64,000 nucleotides of DNA from Bacillus sp. E(2018) (GTDB lineage: Bacteria; Bacillota; Bacilli; Bacillales; Fictibacillaceae). Below are positions 49,020 through 58,292 of the stretch, one piece after another. The notes under the pieces were generated by a model, which had not been told where the DNA came from, did no database searches, and was given only the letters and a program-made list of their open reading frames with translations. The DNA lies in contig NZ_SCOL01000001.1 in assembly GCF_005503015.1 (NCBI RefSeq), positions 248,001 through 312,000 on the forward strand, read 5' to 3'. Each line of letters starts with the position of its first letter. Position 1 is the first letter of the stretch. Made by a program: the position numbers and the translations under genes.

Positions 49020-50114
49020 ATGAAAAAGAGAATAGCAGTTTTGCCAGGAGACGGGATCGGTCCAGAAGTGATCAAAGGTGCTTTGCAAGTGTTAGACGGT
49101 GTAGCAACACGATTTGGTCATGAATTTGAGACGATTGAACAAGTATTTGGAGGTGCTGCTATTGACCAGGAAGGTACTCCTCTCCCAGATACCACGCTAA
49201 AAACTTGCCATGCCAGTGATGCTGTTCTGCTTGGAGCGGTTGGTGGACCAAAATGGGATCAAGGGAATGTTCGGCCAGAACAAGGGTTACTCGCTTTACG
49301 AAAAGCGATGAACGTGTATGCAAACGTAAGACCTGTTCACGTTTATCCTGGTCTTGAACATCTATCACCTCTTAAATCAAACAAGGTAAAAGGTGCTGAC
49401 TTTGTATTTGTTCGCGAACTGACCGGTGGCATTTATTTTTCAGAGCCGAAAGAACGGAATGAGAAACGTGCGGTAGATACATTGTCCTATACGCGAGAGG
49501 AGATAACCAGAATCGTTGAAAAGGCCTATGAGTTAGCTTCTTCTCGCAGAAAAAAAGTAACATCAGTTGATAAAGCGAACGTTCTTGAAACGAGCAAGTT
49601 GTGGAGAGAAGTCGTGGAGGATGTAGCTAAAAAGTATCCAAACATCGAAACAGAACACTTGCTGGTAGATTATGCTGCCATGAGGATGATCAGTAATCCT
49701 ACGAGTTTTGATGTGGTCGTCACTGAAAATATGTTTGGGGATATTTTGTCTGATGAAGCTTCTGTTCTTACAGGTTCGCTAGGAATGATGCCTTCAGCTT
49801 CACTAAGTGAAAACGGTCCTGGTCTATATGAACCTATACATGGGTCAGCACCAGATATCGCAGGAAGCGGTAAAGCAAATCCAATTGGCATGATTCTTAG
49901 TGTAGCGATGATGCTGCGTCATTCGTTCCAACTTGAAAAAGAAGCGGAAGCTGTTGAACTAGCCGTTTTTGAAACGCTGCAGGCAGGTTATCGTACAGGA
50001 GATATTTATGGAGATAGTGGTACTTTAGTATCTACGAAAGAAATGGTCAATCAAATTCATTTTAGAATGTTGGAAGATTCAACAAGTGCAACTCTTCTAG
50101 AGGTTTATGTGTAG
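49020..50114 (+). CDS. leuB: 3-Isopropylmalate dehydrogenase
   Basis: 364 residues. Oxidative decarboxylation of 3-isopropylmalate with NAD. VLPGDGIGPEVIKGAL at the start, GAVGGPKWD, REQ/RELTGGIYF, and the metal/NAD motif NMFGDILSDEASVLTGSLGMMPSASL in two blocks, with EPIHGSAPDIAGSGKANP. ATG at 49020 after AGGAGGG. leuC follows after 14 bases. Confidence 0.96.
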   Translation: MKKRIAVLPGDGIGPEVIKGALQVLDGVATRFGHEFETIEQVFGGAAIDQEGTPLPDTTLKTCHASDAVLLGAVGGPKWDQGNVRPEQGLLALRKAMNVYANVRPVHVYPGLEHLSPLKSNKVKGADFVFVRELTGGIYFSEPKERNEKRAVDTLSYTREEITRIVEKAYELASSRRKKVTSVDKANVLETSKLWREVVEDVAKKYPNIETEHLLVDYAAMRMISNPTSFDVVVTENMFGDILSDEASVLTGSLGMMPSASLSENGPGLYEPIHGSAPDIAGSGKANPIGMILSVAMMLRHSFQLEKEAEAVELAVFETLQAGYRTGDIYGDSGTLVSTKEMVNQIHFRMLEDSTSATLLEVYV

Positions 50115-50128
50115 GGAGGTAGATTTCG

Positions 50129-51556
50129 GTGAGTAAAACTATAATTGATAAACTTTGGGATCGTCATATTGTCGTAAAAGAAGAAAATAAACCAGATCTT
50201 CTCTACATTGATCTGCACCTCATTCATGAAGTAACATCACCTCAAGCGTTTGCTGGGCTAAGAGAAAAAAATAGAACTGTCAGACGGCCGGATCTTTGTT
50301 TTGCAACAATGGATCATAACATCCCGACGATCGATCGGTTCAATATTAAAGACGAAACGTCACGTTTACAAGTTCAGACGCTTGAAAAAAACTGTGAGGA
50401 ATTTGGGATCCAACTTGAGGGGTTAAACTCTGAACAACAAGGTATCGTTCACGTTATTGGACCGGAACTTGGATTAACACTGCCAGGAAAAACAATCGTC
50501 TGTGGGGATAGTCACACCTCCACGCATGGTGCTTTCGGTGCTCTCTCTTTTGGGATCGGCACAAGCGAGGTTGAACACGTACTTGCTACACAAACGCTAT
50601 GGCAGAATAAACCAAAACAGATGAACGTTAAGATTGAAGGCGAGTTAGGTTTTGGTGTTACAGCCAAAGACGTCATCTTATGGTTCATAGCGAAATATGG
50701 AACGAATGTCGGTACAGGTTATATCATTGAGTTTTCTGGTAGCACCGTTAGGAAATTCTCGATGGAAGAGCGAATGACACTTTGTAATATGTCAATAGAA
50801 GCTGGAGCAAAAGCATCGGTTATTTCTCCTGATAAAGTTACTTTTTCTTATATATCAGGAAAGCGTTATGCTCCAAAGAATCAAGAATTTCTAGAAAGTT
50901 GTAAGAGATGGAGTGAGCTTGCAAGTGATAAGGATGCGACATTTGATCAAACGATCGAAATCGATGCTTCAGAGATCGAACCAATGGTCACTTGGGGAAC
51001 GACGCCTTCCATGTGTTTGCCGATTAGTGGAGTAATTCCTTCAGAGAAAAATTTTTCTTCTATAGAAGAGAAGCAATCGTTACTAAATGCTCTCCATTAC
51101 ATGGGCTTTAGTGGAAATGAAAAAGTGGAGAATATACCTGTGCAGCACGTGTTTATTGGATCTTGTACAAATTCAAGACTAAGTGACCTTCTTCAAGCTT
51201 CTAAAGTTGTTGAAGGCAGACACGTACATCCAGAAGTTCGAGCGATCGTAGTTCCAGGTTCACAAGCTGTGAAAAAAGAAGCAGAAATCTTGGGATTGCA
51301 TCAGATTTTTTTAGATGCAGGGTTTGAATGGCGTGAGTCGGGTTGTTCGATGTGTTTAGGTATGAATGATGATATTGTTCCAGAAGGGGAAAGGTGTGCT
51401 TCTACCTCAAATCGTAACTTTGCTGGCAGACAAGGAAAAGGGGCCAGAACACACCTTGTGAGTCCAATCATGGCTGCTGCGGCGGCCTTGAATGGAAAAT
51501 TCATAGATGTTCGTTCTATCCTTCCAAAGGAGGTAGATCATTATGCCGGGGTTTAA
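50129..51556 (+). CDS. leuC: 3-Isopropylmalate dehydratase large subunit
   Basis: 475 residues. Aconitase-type [4Fe-4S] isomerase with LeuD. Cluster cysteines are in [11 protein letters not shown] and [41 protein letters not shown] is the conserved N-terminal stretch (two blocks), and [19 protein letters not shown] near the end. GTG at 50129 after GGGAGG. Overlaps leuD by 14 bases. Confidence 0.96.
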   Translation: MSKTIIDKLWDRHIVVKEENKPDLLYIDLHLIHEVTSPQAFAGLREKNRTVRRPDLCFATMDHNIPTIDRFNIKDETSRLQVQTLEKNCEEFGIQLEGLNSEQQGIVHVIGPELGLTLPGKTIVCGDSHTSTHGAFGALSFGIGTSEVEHVLATQTLWQNKPKQMNVKIEGELGFGVTAKDVILWFIAKYGTNVGTGYIIEFSGSTVRKFSMEERMTLCNMSIEAGAKASVISPDKVTFSYISGKRYAPKNQEFLESCKRWSELASDKDATFDQTIEIDASEIEPMVTWGTTPSMCLPISGVIPSEKNFSSIEEKQSLLNALHYMGFSGNEKVENIPVQHVFIGSCTNSRLSDLLQASKVVEGRHVHPEVRAIVVPGSQAVKKEAEILGLHQIFLDAGFEWRESGCSMCLGMNDDIVPEGERCASTSNRNFAGRQGKGARTHLVSPIMAAAAALNGKFIDVRSILPKEVDHYAGV

Positions 51557-52136
51557 AACACATTCAGGCAGTGCGGCAGTTTTAGACAGAGATCATGTGG
51601 ACACAGATCAGATCATTCCGAAGCAATTTTTAAAAAAAATTGATAAAGCCGGATACGGTGAGTTTTTGTTTTTTGATTGGAGATATCACTCTGATGGAAC
51701 AGAAAATAAAGATTTTGAACTGAATTCGCAAGAAACAAAAGAAGCTACGATATTAGTTACAGGTAAAAACTTTGGTTGTGGGTCTTCAAGAGAGCACGCA
51801 CCTTGGGCATTGAAGGATTATGGTTTTCAAGTAATTATCGCTGAAAGTTTTGCGGATATTTTCTTTAACAATTGTGTGAAGAACGGCATCTTGCCGATTC
51901 GGCTCTCAAAAGAAGAGATTCGAAACTTACAGAGTGAAAGAGATGGAAACCTTGTACGAACGTTGAGAGTAGACCTTGAGCAGCAACTTGTAAAAAGTGA
52001 AAAAGGTGAAGTGTTTACTTTTGAATTTGATCCATATTGGAAAAAGATGCTTCTTAACGGATGGGACGAAATATCAGTAACTCTTCAACAAGAAGCTCTT
52101 ATAAAAAAATATGAAGATGAAAGGATCGTGAACTGA
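51543..52136 (+). CDS. leuD: 3-Isopropylmalate dehydratase small subunit
   Basis: 197 residues. The swivelling domain of isopropylmalate isomerase: [15 protein letters not shown] near the start, [20 protein letters not shown] (substrate serines and arginine) and [17 protein letters not shown]. The ATG lies inside the end of leuC, with AAGGAGG in the leuC coding region, so translation is coupled. ilvA follows. Confidence 0.95.
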   Translation: MPGFKTHSGSAAVLDRDHVDTDQIIPKQFLKKIDKAGYGEFLFFDWRYHSDGTENKDFELNSQETKEATILVTGKNFGCGSSREHAPWALKDYGFQVIIAESFADIFFNNCVKNGILPIRLSKEEIRNLQSERDGNLVRTLRVDLEQQLVKSEKGEVFTFEFDPYWKKMLLNGWDEISVTLQQEALIKKYEDERIVN

Positions 52137-52179
52137 CAATGGGGATTTAACAAACACACCGGAACGTTTATTTCACGCT

Positions 52180-53133
52180 TTGGAGGAAGTCTCAAAAATC
52201 GCACACCGTACGCCGCTTAAACAATCTTCAACTCTTAACAAGTGGACCGGTGGAAAGGTGTATATGAAGCTTGAGAATCTACAGAAGACCGGTTCGTTTA
52301 AATTGCGAGGAGCTTTTTACAAAGTTTCCACATTAAACGAACTAGACTGTGCGAGAGGTGTGATTGCTGCATCAGCTGGAAACCATGCACAAGGTTTGGC
52401 TCTTTCATGTTCACTGCGTGGAATAAATTCTAAAATCTTCATGCCAGAAAATGCACCACTATCCAAGATCGATGCAGTAAGATCGTATGGAGCAGATATT
52501 GTTTTAGAAGGTGACAATTATCAGGCGGCTTATGAAGCAGCGAAAAGAGAAGAAGAAAAAAGCGGAGGAATCTTTGTTCATCCTTTTGACGATTACGATG
52601 TAATCGCTGGACAAAGCACCGTAGCTCTTGAGATGCTGCAGCAAAAACCTGAATTAAAAACGATTGTTGTACCAGTAGGAGGTGGAGGTTTATTGGCTGG
52701 AATCGCATTAGCGGTTAAGTCGATCAGACCTGATGTACGAGTCGTTGGCGTGCAATCGGAGAATGCTAGTGCGGTTTATCAAGCGTTCACTGGTACTGCA
52801 AGAAAAACGTTAACTCGTTGTACATCAATCGCAGATGGGATCGCAGTTGTTAAGCCTGGAGCAATCACCGTTCCTGTTATTTCAAAATATGTGGATGAGA
52901 TGGTCACTGTGACCGAGGAACAAATTGCTTACGCTATGATGTTTATGCTTGAGCGAGAAAAGGTGGTCGTAGAAGGAGCAGGGGCTGCAAGTTTAGCGGC
53001 AGTCATGTTTCATAGCCGTCTGGCACTCGATCAAAAAGTAGGTCTTATCATTAGTGGTGGTAATGTAGATCCAGTTAAATGGTCATTGTATAAAGGAATG
53101 GCCGATAAAGTGAACTTAAAAAGAATTAGTTAA
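52180..53133 (+). CDS. ilvA: Threonine dehydratase, short form, with a questionable N-terminus
   Basis: 317 residues as read from TTG at 52180. Deaminates threonine to 2-ketobutyrate for isoleucine. PLP lysine in TGSFKLRGAFYKV, SAGNHAQG and the PLP-phosphate loop VPVGGGGLLAGIA are intact. There is no C-terminal ACT-like regulatory domain (B. subtilis IlvA has about 420 residues), so feedback inhibition by isoleucine may be missing. The TTG has no ribosome site, and the frame upstream reads plausible protein (TPERLFHALEEVSKIAHRTP) without any start; one extra base in GGGG at 52141-52144 would join it to ATG 52139. See findings. Confidence 0.8.
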   Translation: MEEVSKIAHRTPLKQSSTLNKWTGGKVYMKLENLQKTGSFKLRGAFYKVSTLNELDCARGVIAASAGNHAQGLALSCSLRGINSKIFMPENAPLSKIDAVRSYGADIVLEGDNYQAAYEAAKREEEKSGGIFVHPFDDYDVIAGQSTVALEMLQQKPELKTIVVPVGGGGLLAGIALAVKSIRPDVRVVGVQSENASAVYQAFTGTARKTLTRCTSIADGIAVVKPGAITVPVISKYVDEMVTVTEEQIAYAMMFMLEREKVVVEGAGAASLAAVMFHSRLALDQKVGLIISGGNVDPVKWSLYKGMADKVNLKRIS

Positions 53134-53139
53134 TAATGA

Positions 53140-53180
53140 GGCTTGCTCAGAAGGAAAATCTTTTGAGTAAGTTTTTTTAT
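53140..53180 (+). terminator. Terminator of the ilv-leu operon
   Basis: CTTGCTCA / TGAGTAAG stem (one G-U) with a long loop and T run, just after ilvA. Confidence 0.75.
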
Positions 53181-53284
53181 TTAAAAGCGTGTTAAGAAAT
53201 ACGCTCTAACTTCTTAGTTATCTTGAGTTCATCTGGCGAAACTGCTATTCTTTAGTCAAACATAAATGGAAGCGGAGAGTTGTG

Positions 53285-54304
53285 ATGACTAACGAAAAAA
53301 ACAATAAAGACAATATCGTTCGGTTTCCTAACTTAAATGGACGTCTTTTAGAAAAAGGTATGGATTCTTTAAAAAGTAAAAAATACGATGAGTCTTTATC
53401 GTGTTTTGAACAACTGCTTCAAGCAGATCCAATGCATGCGCAAGGCAATCTTGGGCTAGTTTTAAGTTTGGTTGAACTAGGACGATTACACGAAGCCAAA
53501 CAAAAATGTGACCGTATGCTTAAAGAAGGAATAGGAGAATATTACGATGTACTTCAAATCTACTTAAGTATATTAGTTCAGTTATCAGAATACATAACCG
53601 TTGTTTCCGTGATTGAAGCCGTTCTCGAAGAGCAAAAAATTCCTGCAGACAAAGCCGAAACGTTTTATCAGCTTCTTCAGTTCAGTCGAAAAGTAATCGA
53701 GCAAGAAGGTGTGCCAGAGGTGAAGAAAGACCCTGAAATATCGAACGCACCTGCAGCGAATCCGGATTTTCAAGCGCTGAAAGAGATGCTCTCAAGTGAT
53801 CAGGCAGACTTACAGTGGATGGCTGTACAACAGTTGAAGCGCCTCGGACCTGATATGATGGTTCCGATGTTTGAATCTTTTTTATTAGATAAAAAAAAGC
53901 ATCCCGCTGTAAAAAGCTTAATTCTGCAATACTTTAAAGAAAACCAAGTAGATAAAATCGTAAAGATCGAGAAATACGGACAAACGACCGAAGTGAACAT
54001 CGCGCAGCTTACGGATTTAAATGAGAACTTCTTTTATAATGAAGTGAAGTCTCTGATCAAAGATGAACTCGAGCAAGAGAACCCATCATTACTCGAGATC
54101 GCACTTGCTGTGTGGAAAGATTATTCACTCGCACTATATCCTTTCTTACCAACTCCAGAAAATAAGATACTTTGGTTTGAAGCCACTGTTATGGCGGCAA
54201 ATATTCTTTGTGGAATAGAAGAAGAAATCGATCTAGAAGATCACGAATTACAAAAAGCAGTGAAGGTTCTCGTCGAATTGGAAAGATTTTATATGCAGAC
54301 TTAA
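53285..54304 (+). CDS. ysoA: TPR-repeat protein (YsoA-like)
   Basis: 339 residues, cytoplasmic. TPR-like helices in the N-terminal half (LLEKGMDSLKSKKYDESLSCF, LVELGRLHEAKQKCDRML), then a linker and a helical C-terminal half with ILQYFKENQVDKIVKIEKYG. The length and place between the ilv-leu operon and tig are those of B. subtilis ysoA. Molecular role unknown. I prefer ATG at 53285 with GGAGAG seven bases up; GTG just before it is also possible. Confidence 0.82.
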   Translation: MTNEKNNKDNIVRFPNLNGRLLEKGMDSLKSKKYDESLSCFEQLLQADPMHAQGNLGLVLSLVELGRLHEAKQKCDRMLKEGIGEYYDVLQIYLSILVQLSEYITVVSVIEAVLEEQKIPADKAETFYQLLQFSRKVIEQEGVPEVKKDPEISNAPAANPDFQALKEMLSSDQADLQWMAVQQLKRLGPDMMVPMFESFLLDKKKHPAVKSLILQYFKENQVDKIVKIEKYGQTTEVNIAQLTDLNENFFYNEVKSLIKDELEQENPSLLEIALAVWKDYSLALYPFLPTPENKILWFEATVMAANILCGIEEEIDLEDHELQKAVKVLVELERFYMQT

Positions 54305-54324
54305 TGAGAAAGTGATGTAACTTG

Positions 54325-54352
54325 TTGAAATACAGAACGTCTATGCTATAAT
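54325..54352 (+). promoter_or_regulatory. Strong sigma-A promoter of tig
   Basis: TTGAAA (54325-54330), 16 bases, and perfect TATAAT (54347-54352) preceded by TGC (extended -10). Confidence 0.75.
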
Positions 54353-54410
54353 GGAGTGGTTGTAATCTATATGATAGTTATGGAAATACCGATGTTGGAG
54401 GGAACATTTA

Positions 54411-55703
54411 ATGACTGCTAAATGGGAAAAGTTAGAAGGTAATCAAGGTGTCTTAACGGTAGAAGTTGAGGCGACTGAAGTAGATACAGCGCTTGACCAA
54501 GCGTTCAAAAAAGTTGTAAAACAAGTAAACGTACCAGGATTCCGTAAAGGGAAAATGCCACGTAGACTTTTTGAACAACGTTTTGGAGTAGAGTCTCTTT
54601 ACCAAGACGCTCTAGATATCCTATTGCCAAAAGCATATGGAGACGCTGTACAAGAAGCTGGTATCGAGCCAGTTGACCGTCCAGAAGTTGACATCGAAAA
54701 AATGGAACAAGGAAGCAACCTTGTTTTCACAGCTAAAGTAATCGTTAAACCAGAAGTTAAACTTGGTGATTACAAAGGTCTTGAAGTTGAAAAGACTGAA
54801 ACAGAAGTTACAGACGAAGATGTTCAAAACGAACTTACTTCTTTACAAGAGCAACAAGCTGAACTTGTTGTTAAAGAAGAAGGTACAGTTGAGAATGGCG
54901 ATACTGTAAACATCGATTTCGAAGGATTCGTTGATGGCGAAGCTTTCGAAGGCGGAAAAGCTGAAAACTACTCTCTTGAAATTGGATCTGGATCTTTCAT
55001 CCCAGGTTTTGAAGAGCAATTAGTTGGTGAAAAAGCTGGTGCTGAAAAAGAAGTTAACGTTAACTTCCCTGAAGAGTACCATGCTGAAGAACTAGCTGGT
55101 AAGCCTGCTGTTTTCAAAGTAAGCATCCATGACATCAAAGCTAAACAACTTCCAGAGCTTAATGACGAGTTCGCTAAAGAAGCTGAAGGCGATGCTGAAA
55201 CTCTAGAAGATCTTAAAAAAGAACTTCGCACAAAGCTTGAAGAGAGCAAAAAGCAAGAAGCTGAAAACAAAACTCGTGAAACAGTAATTGAAAAAGCTTC
55301 TGAGAATGCAGAAATCGATATTCCTGAAGCAATGGTAAACACAGAGCTTGACCGTATGGTTCAAGAATTTGGCCAACGTCTTCAAATGCAAGGTATGAAC
55401 CTTGACCTTTACTACCAGTTCTCTGGTACAAGCGAAGAAGCACTTCGTGAGCAAATGAAAGAAGATGCTGGAAAACGCGTTCGCACTAACCTAGTACTTG
55501 AAGCTATTGTTGAAGCTGAAAACATCGAAGTTTCTGAAGAAGAAATCGATGCTGAACTTAGCAAGATGGCTGAAATGTACCAAATGGAAGTAGAACAAAT
55601 TAAACAAATGCTTGCTATGCAAGGTGGAAATGATGCAGTAGCAGCTGACTTGAAAGTTCGTAAAGCAATCGACTTTCTTGTGGAAAACAGCAAAACTGCT
55701 TAA
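54411..55703 (+). CDS. tig: Trigger factor
   Basis: 430 residues. Ribosome-bound chaperone and prolyl isomerase. N-terminal ribosome-binding domain with the signature [20 protein letters not shown] (about residues 35-55), FKBP-like PPIase domain (about 160-245, [20 protein letters not shown]), and a long helical C-terminal arm. GGAGGG precedes the ATG. Codon use is strongly biased, in line with high expression. Confidence 0.97.
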   Translation: MTAKWEKLEGNQGVLTVEVEATEVDTALDQAFKKVVKQVNVPGFRKGKMPRRLFEQRFGVESLYQDALDILLPKAYGDAVQEAGIEPVDRPEVDIEKMEQGSNLVFTAKVIVKPEVKLGDYKGLEVEKTETEVTDEDVQNELTSLQEQQAELVVKEEGTVENGDTVNIDFEGFVDGEAFEGGKAENYSLEIGSGSFIPGFEEQLVGEKAGAEKEVNVNFPEEYHAEELAGKPAVFKVSIHDIKAKQLPELNDEFAKEAEGDAETLEDLKKELRTKLEESKKQEAENKTRETVIEKASENAEIDIPEAMVNTELDRMVQEFGQRLQMQGMNLDLYYQFSGTSEEALREQMKEDAGKRVRTNLVLEAIVEAENIEVSEEEIDAELSKMAEMYQMEVEQIKQMLAMQGGNDAVAADLKVRKAIDFLVENSKTA

Positions 55704-55734
55704 TTCTATAACTAAATAAGTTCATAAATCTTAG

Positions 55735-55768
55735 CAAGGCGCGATCCTTATGTATCGTGCCTTGTTTT
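55735..55768 (+). terminator. Terminator after tig
   Basis: CAAGGCGCGAT / ATCGTGCCTTG stem with one G-U pair and TTTT. From here to 56034 the DNA is AT-rich; I see no CtsR site and no convincing promoter in it. Confidence 0.8.
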
Positions 55769-56034
55769 GCCATACATATTAAATTTCTATTAAAATACAC
55801 ATCCTATCTGAAAAATAGGTTTTAAATCTTGTGGTATTGTTCATACTTATATAGAGCGTTACCATACATATTTATTAAGCGTTATTATTTCCGTTTTAAT
55901 ATGGAAGTGTGATACAATCCATTATAATCAACGGAATGCTTAAGTCGTAGAAAAGATAATCAGACTTTCCTTCAGAATATATCTGGATTTTAGTCAAGCG
56001 TTTCATCCATATTCTCGTTTTAGGGGTGATATCA

Positions 56035-57309
56035 TTGTTTAAATTTAATGATGAAAAAGGGCAATTGAAATGTTCTTTCTGTGGTAAAACACAAGATCAA
56101 GTAAGAAAACTGGTTGCTGGACCAGGTGTATATATTTGTGATGAATGTATCGAACTCTGTACTGAAATCGTAGAAGAAGAATTAGGTACAGAAGAGGATG
56201 TAGAACTAAAAGAAGTACCAAAACCAGTAGAAATCCGTAAAATTCTTGACGAGTATGTAATTGGTCAAGCTCAGGCTAAGAAATCCCTTTCTGTAGCCGT
56301 TTACAATCATTACAAACGTATAAATTCAACTCAAAAATCGGATGAAGTTGAACTAGCGAAAAGTAATATTGCGATGATCGGACCAACAGGAAGTGGTAAG
56401 ACGCTACTTGCTCAAACGTTGGCTCGTATCTTAAATGTACCTTTTGCGATTGCAGATGCTACGTCTTTAACGGAAGCTGGATATGTGGGTGAGGATGTAG
56501 AGAACATCCTTCTGAAATTGATTCAGTCTGCTGATTATGATGTAGAAAAAGCGGAAAAGGGTATCATCTATATCGATGAAATCGATAAGATTGCACGTAA
56601 ATCGGAAAACCCTTCTATTACAAGAGATGTATCAGGTGAAGGCGTTCAACAAGCTCTTCTTAAAATCCTTGAAGGTACAGTAGCTAGCGTACCGCCACAA
56701 GGAGGAAGAAAGCATCCTCACCAAGAATTCATCCAAATTGACACAACAAACATTCTGTTCATTTGTGGTGGAGCATTTGATGGTATCGAACAAATCATCA
56801 AACGCCGACTTGGTAAAAAAGTGATCGGATTCAGTTCTGAAACGAAACAAGCTGATTTAAAAGCAGGAGAATACTTGTCTAAAGTTCTTCCTGAAGATTT
56901 ACTTCGCTTTGGTTTGATTCCTGAATTTATCGGTCGTTTACCAGTCATTTCAAACCTAAACCCTCTTGATGAGGAAGCATTGATCGAAATCTTAACAAAG
57001 CCAAAGAACGCATTAGTAAAACAATATCAAAAGTTATTGGATATTGATGGTGTCGAGCTAGAATTTACTGATGAAGCTCTTCGAGAAATTTCTGCTCAAG
57101 CTATTGAGCGTAAAACAGGAGCACGTGGACTTCGTTCGATCATCGAAGGAGTTATGCTTGATGTAATGTTTGAGCTGCCTTCTCGTGAAGATGTTGTTAA
57201 ATGTATCGTAACGAAAGAAACAATCTCTGATAAACTACCTCCAACTCTTGAATTAGAAGACGGTACGGTTATTGAACAATCAAAAGAAACGCCAAAAGAG
57301 AGTGCTTAA
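56035..57309 (+). CDS. clpX: ATP-dependent Clp protease ATP-binding subunit ClpX
   Basis: 424 residues. AAA+ unfoldase that feeds ClpP. Zinc domain with Cys13, Cys16, Cys35 and Cys38 (CSFCGK ... CDEC), Walker A GPTGSGKT, Walker [11 protein letters not shown], ClpP-contacting IGF loop (KKVIGFSSE) and sensor 2 [11 protein letters not shown] at 56035 with AGGGG eight bases up gives [10 protein letters not shown], matching B. subtilis; a GTG three codons earlier overlaps the ribosome site. Confidence 0.97.
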   Translation: MFKFNDEKGQLKCSFCGKTQDQVRKLVAGPGVYICDECIELCTEIVEEELGTEEDVELKEVPKPVEIRKILDEYVIGQAQAKKSLSVAVYNHYKRINSTQKSDEVELAKSNIAMIGPTGSGKTLLAQTLARILNVPFAIADATSLTEAGYVGEDVENILLKLIQSADYDVEKAEKGIIYIDEIDKIARKSENPSITRDVSGEGVQQALLKILEGTVASVPPQGGRKHPHQEFIQIDTTNILFICGGAFDGIEQIIKRRLGKKVIGFSSETKQADLKAGEYLSKVLPEDLLRFGLIPEFIGRLPVISNLNPLDEEALIEILTKPKNALVKQYQKLLDIDGVELEFTDEALREISAQAIERKTGARGLRSIIEGVMLDVMFELPSREDVVKCIVTKETISDKLPPTLELEDGTVIEQSKETPKESA

Positions 57310-57314
57310 TTTTG

Positions 57315-57339
57315 AGACCAGCTTATGCTGGTCTTTTTT
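57315..57339 (+). terminator. Terminator after clpX
   Basis: AGACCAGC / GCTGGTCT perfect stem with TTAT loop and T run. Confidence 0.9.
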
Positions 57340-57419
57340 GTTGTTTAGGAAATTATAAAAAACCTAGACCTGTGATAGTTGTTCGGTAAAATGTTCGTAT
57401 CATTTTGGGGAGAACGAGT

Positions 57420-57841
57420 ATGAGTAAAAAAAGTACGAAAGTGGTGTTATTAAATTAATTCAAATCCATTCGCATATCTGGCTGGCAAGACGATATTTAA
57501 GAGATCCTACCAATTCTGCAGGAAAAGGAAAAGCAGGGAGTGGATGTGGAAGTGCTTGTTGTCGGCGAGCTAGAGTCGACGCTGTCCCATACGCACATCG
57601 TTGATTTCTGCACAAGAGCATCACTCACTAGGCGCTTTCGTTTAATGGTCGTCGATGAGACGGAAGTCATCTTTGCAGGGATGGAAAGATAGAACTGGCA
57701 AGCATTAAAGACGATATCGCGGCCATTTATTAAAGTTTTTATTGAGTTCTTTTATGACTGGCTAAAATTACGGATAAACATTCCGAACGGATGATGAATG
57801 ATGAAGAGATTAAGAGCGTATTGATGAAGTTAAGGTATTAA
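57420..57841 (+). pseudogene. Decayed TrmB-like regulator (effector domain remnant)
   Basis: One frame from ATG 57420 encodes recognisable protein broken by stops at 57456, 57498 and 57690 and by a one-base loss in the A run at 57764-57767, after which the -1 frame runs to TAA at 57841. Pieces in order: FKSIRISGWQDDI, EILPILQEKEKQGVDVEVLV, RRFRLMVVDETEVIFAGME, FIKVFIEFFYDWLK, ITDKHSERMMNDEEIKSVLM. The pattern (isgw-dd, L-x-x-GV-V-VLV, VD-tEV-FAG) resembles the C-terminal sugar-sensing domain of TrmB-family regulators. The DNA-binding domain is gone. Family assignment is tentative. Confidence 0.6.
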
Positions 57842-57845
57842 AAAG

Positions 57846-57902
57846 ATAGGGCTAACCCCAAAAAGCACTTCACGTGATCTTTGGAGGGTCAGCTCTATTT
57901 CA
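57846..57902 (+). terminator. Hairpin after the pseudogene
   Basis: ATAGGGCTAACCC pairs imperfectly with GGGTCAGCTCTAT, followed by TTTCATTTT. It was probably the terminator of the dead gene. Confidence 0.55.
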
Positions 57903-57934
57903 TTTTATAGTCTGATTGCGTGTGAGCCGATCCC

Positions 57935-58090
57935 TATGAGTCAAAGTATGATTTCTATGGGGCGTAACTAGACACTTATGAGTCAAACGAAGACTTTTAT
58001 GGGTCAAAAAGAGAGGTCTATGAGTCAAACCATAATCTATGGGTCAAAATCATAGAGCTATGGGTCAAAATGGACACCCTTTGGGTCAAA
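57935..58090 (+). repeat. Array of eight 21-bp-period repeats, TATGRGTCAAA
   Basis: The unit ATGRGTCAAA begins at 57936, 57957 (degenerate), 57978, 57999, 58020, 58039, 58060 and 58081 (first base changed). Steps are 21, 21, 21, 21, 19, 21 and 21. Only about 11 bases are conserved; the rest varies. It lies between the pseudogene and lonB. From 58091 to 58292 I see nothing else apart from the lonB ribosome site GGGAGG. Confidence 0.85.
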
Positions 58091-58292
58091 CAGCAATAAA
58101 AGTAAATGAAGCGGTGATACGGAATAGGATTAAAATCAGGTATTCTGATTTGTCGTGTTCAATAATGTAAACAGATCTTCATTACATATTGCAACCTATG
58201 TGAAATTGTCTTTTTAAAAGGTTGACCGTTTAGTTCACCACCTCCTCGGAGATACTATGATTATCACTACATAGGTACCGGGAGGAAAAACA

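Noticed and set aside
52139-52150. ATG at 52139 as the ilvA start
   Set aside because: As sequenced it reads ATG GGG ATT TAA and stops; usable only if one base is missing.
57936-58070. Heptapeptide-repeat protein coded by the 21-bp array
   Set aside because: The in-frame reading (MSQ... units) is broken by a stop in the second unit and shifts at the 19-base step; no ribosome site.
57935-58090. CRISPR-like array
   Set aside because: Conserved unit is only about 11 bases with a 21-base period, no spacers of 30-40 bases, and no cas genes.
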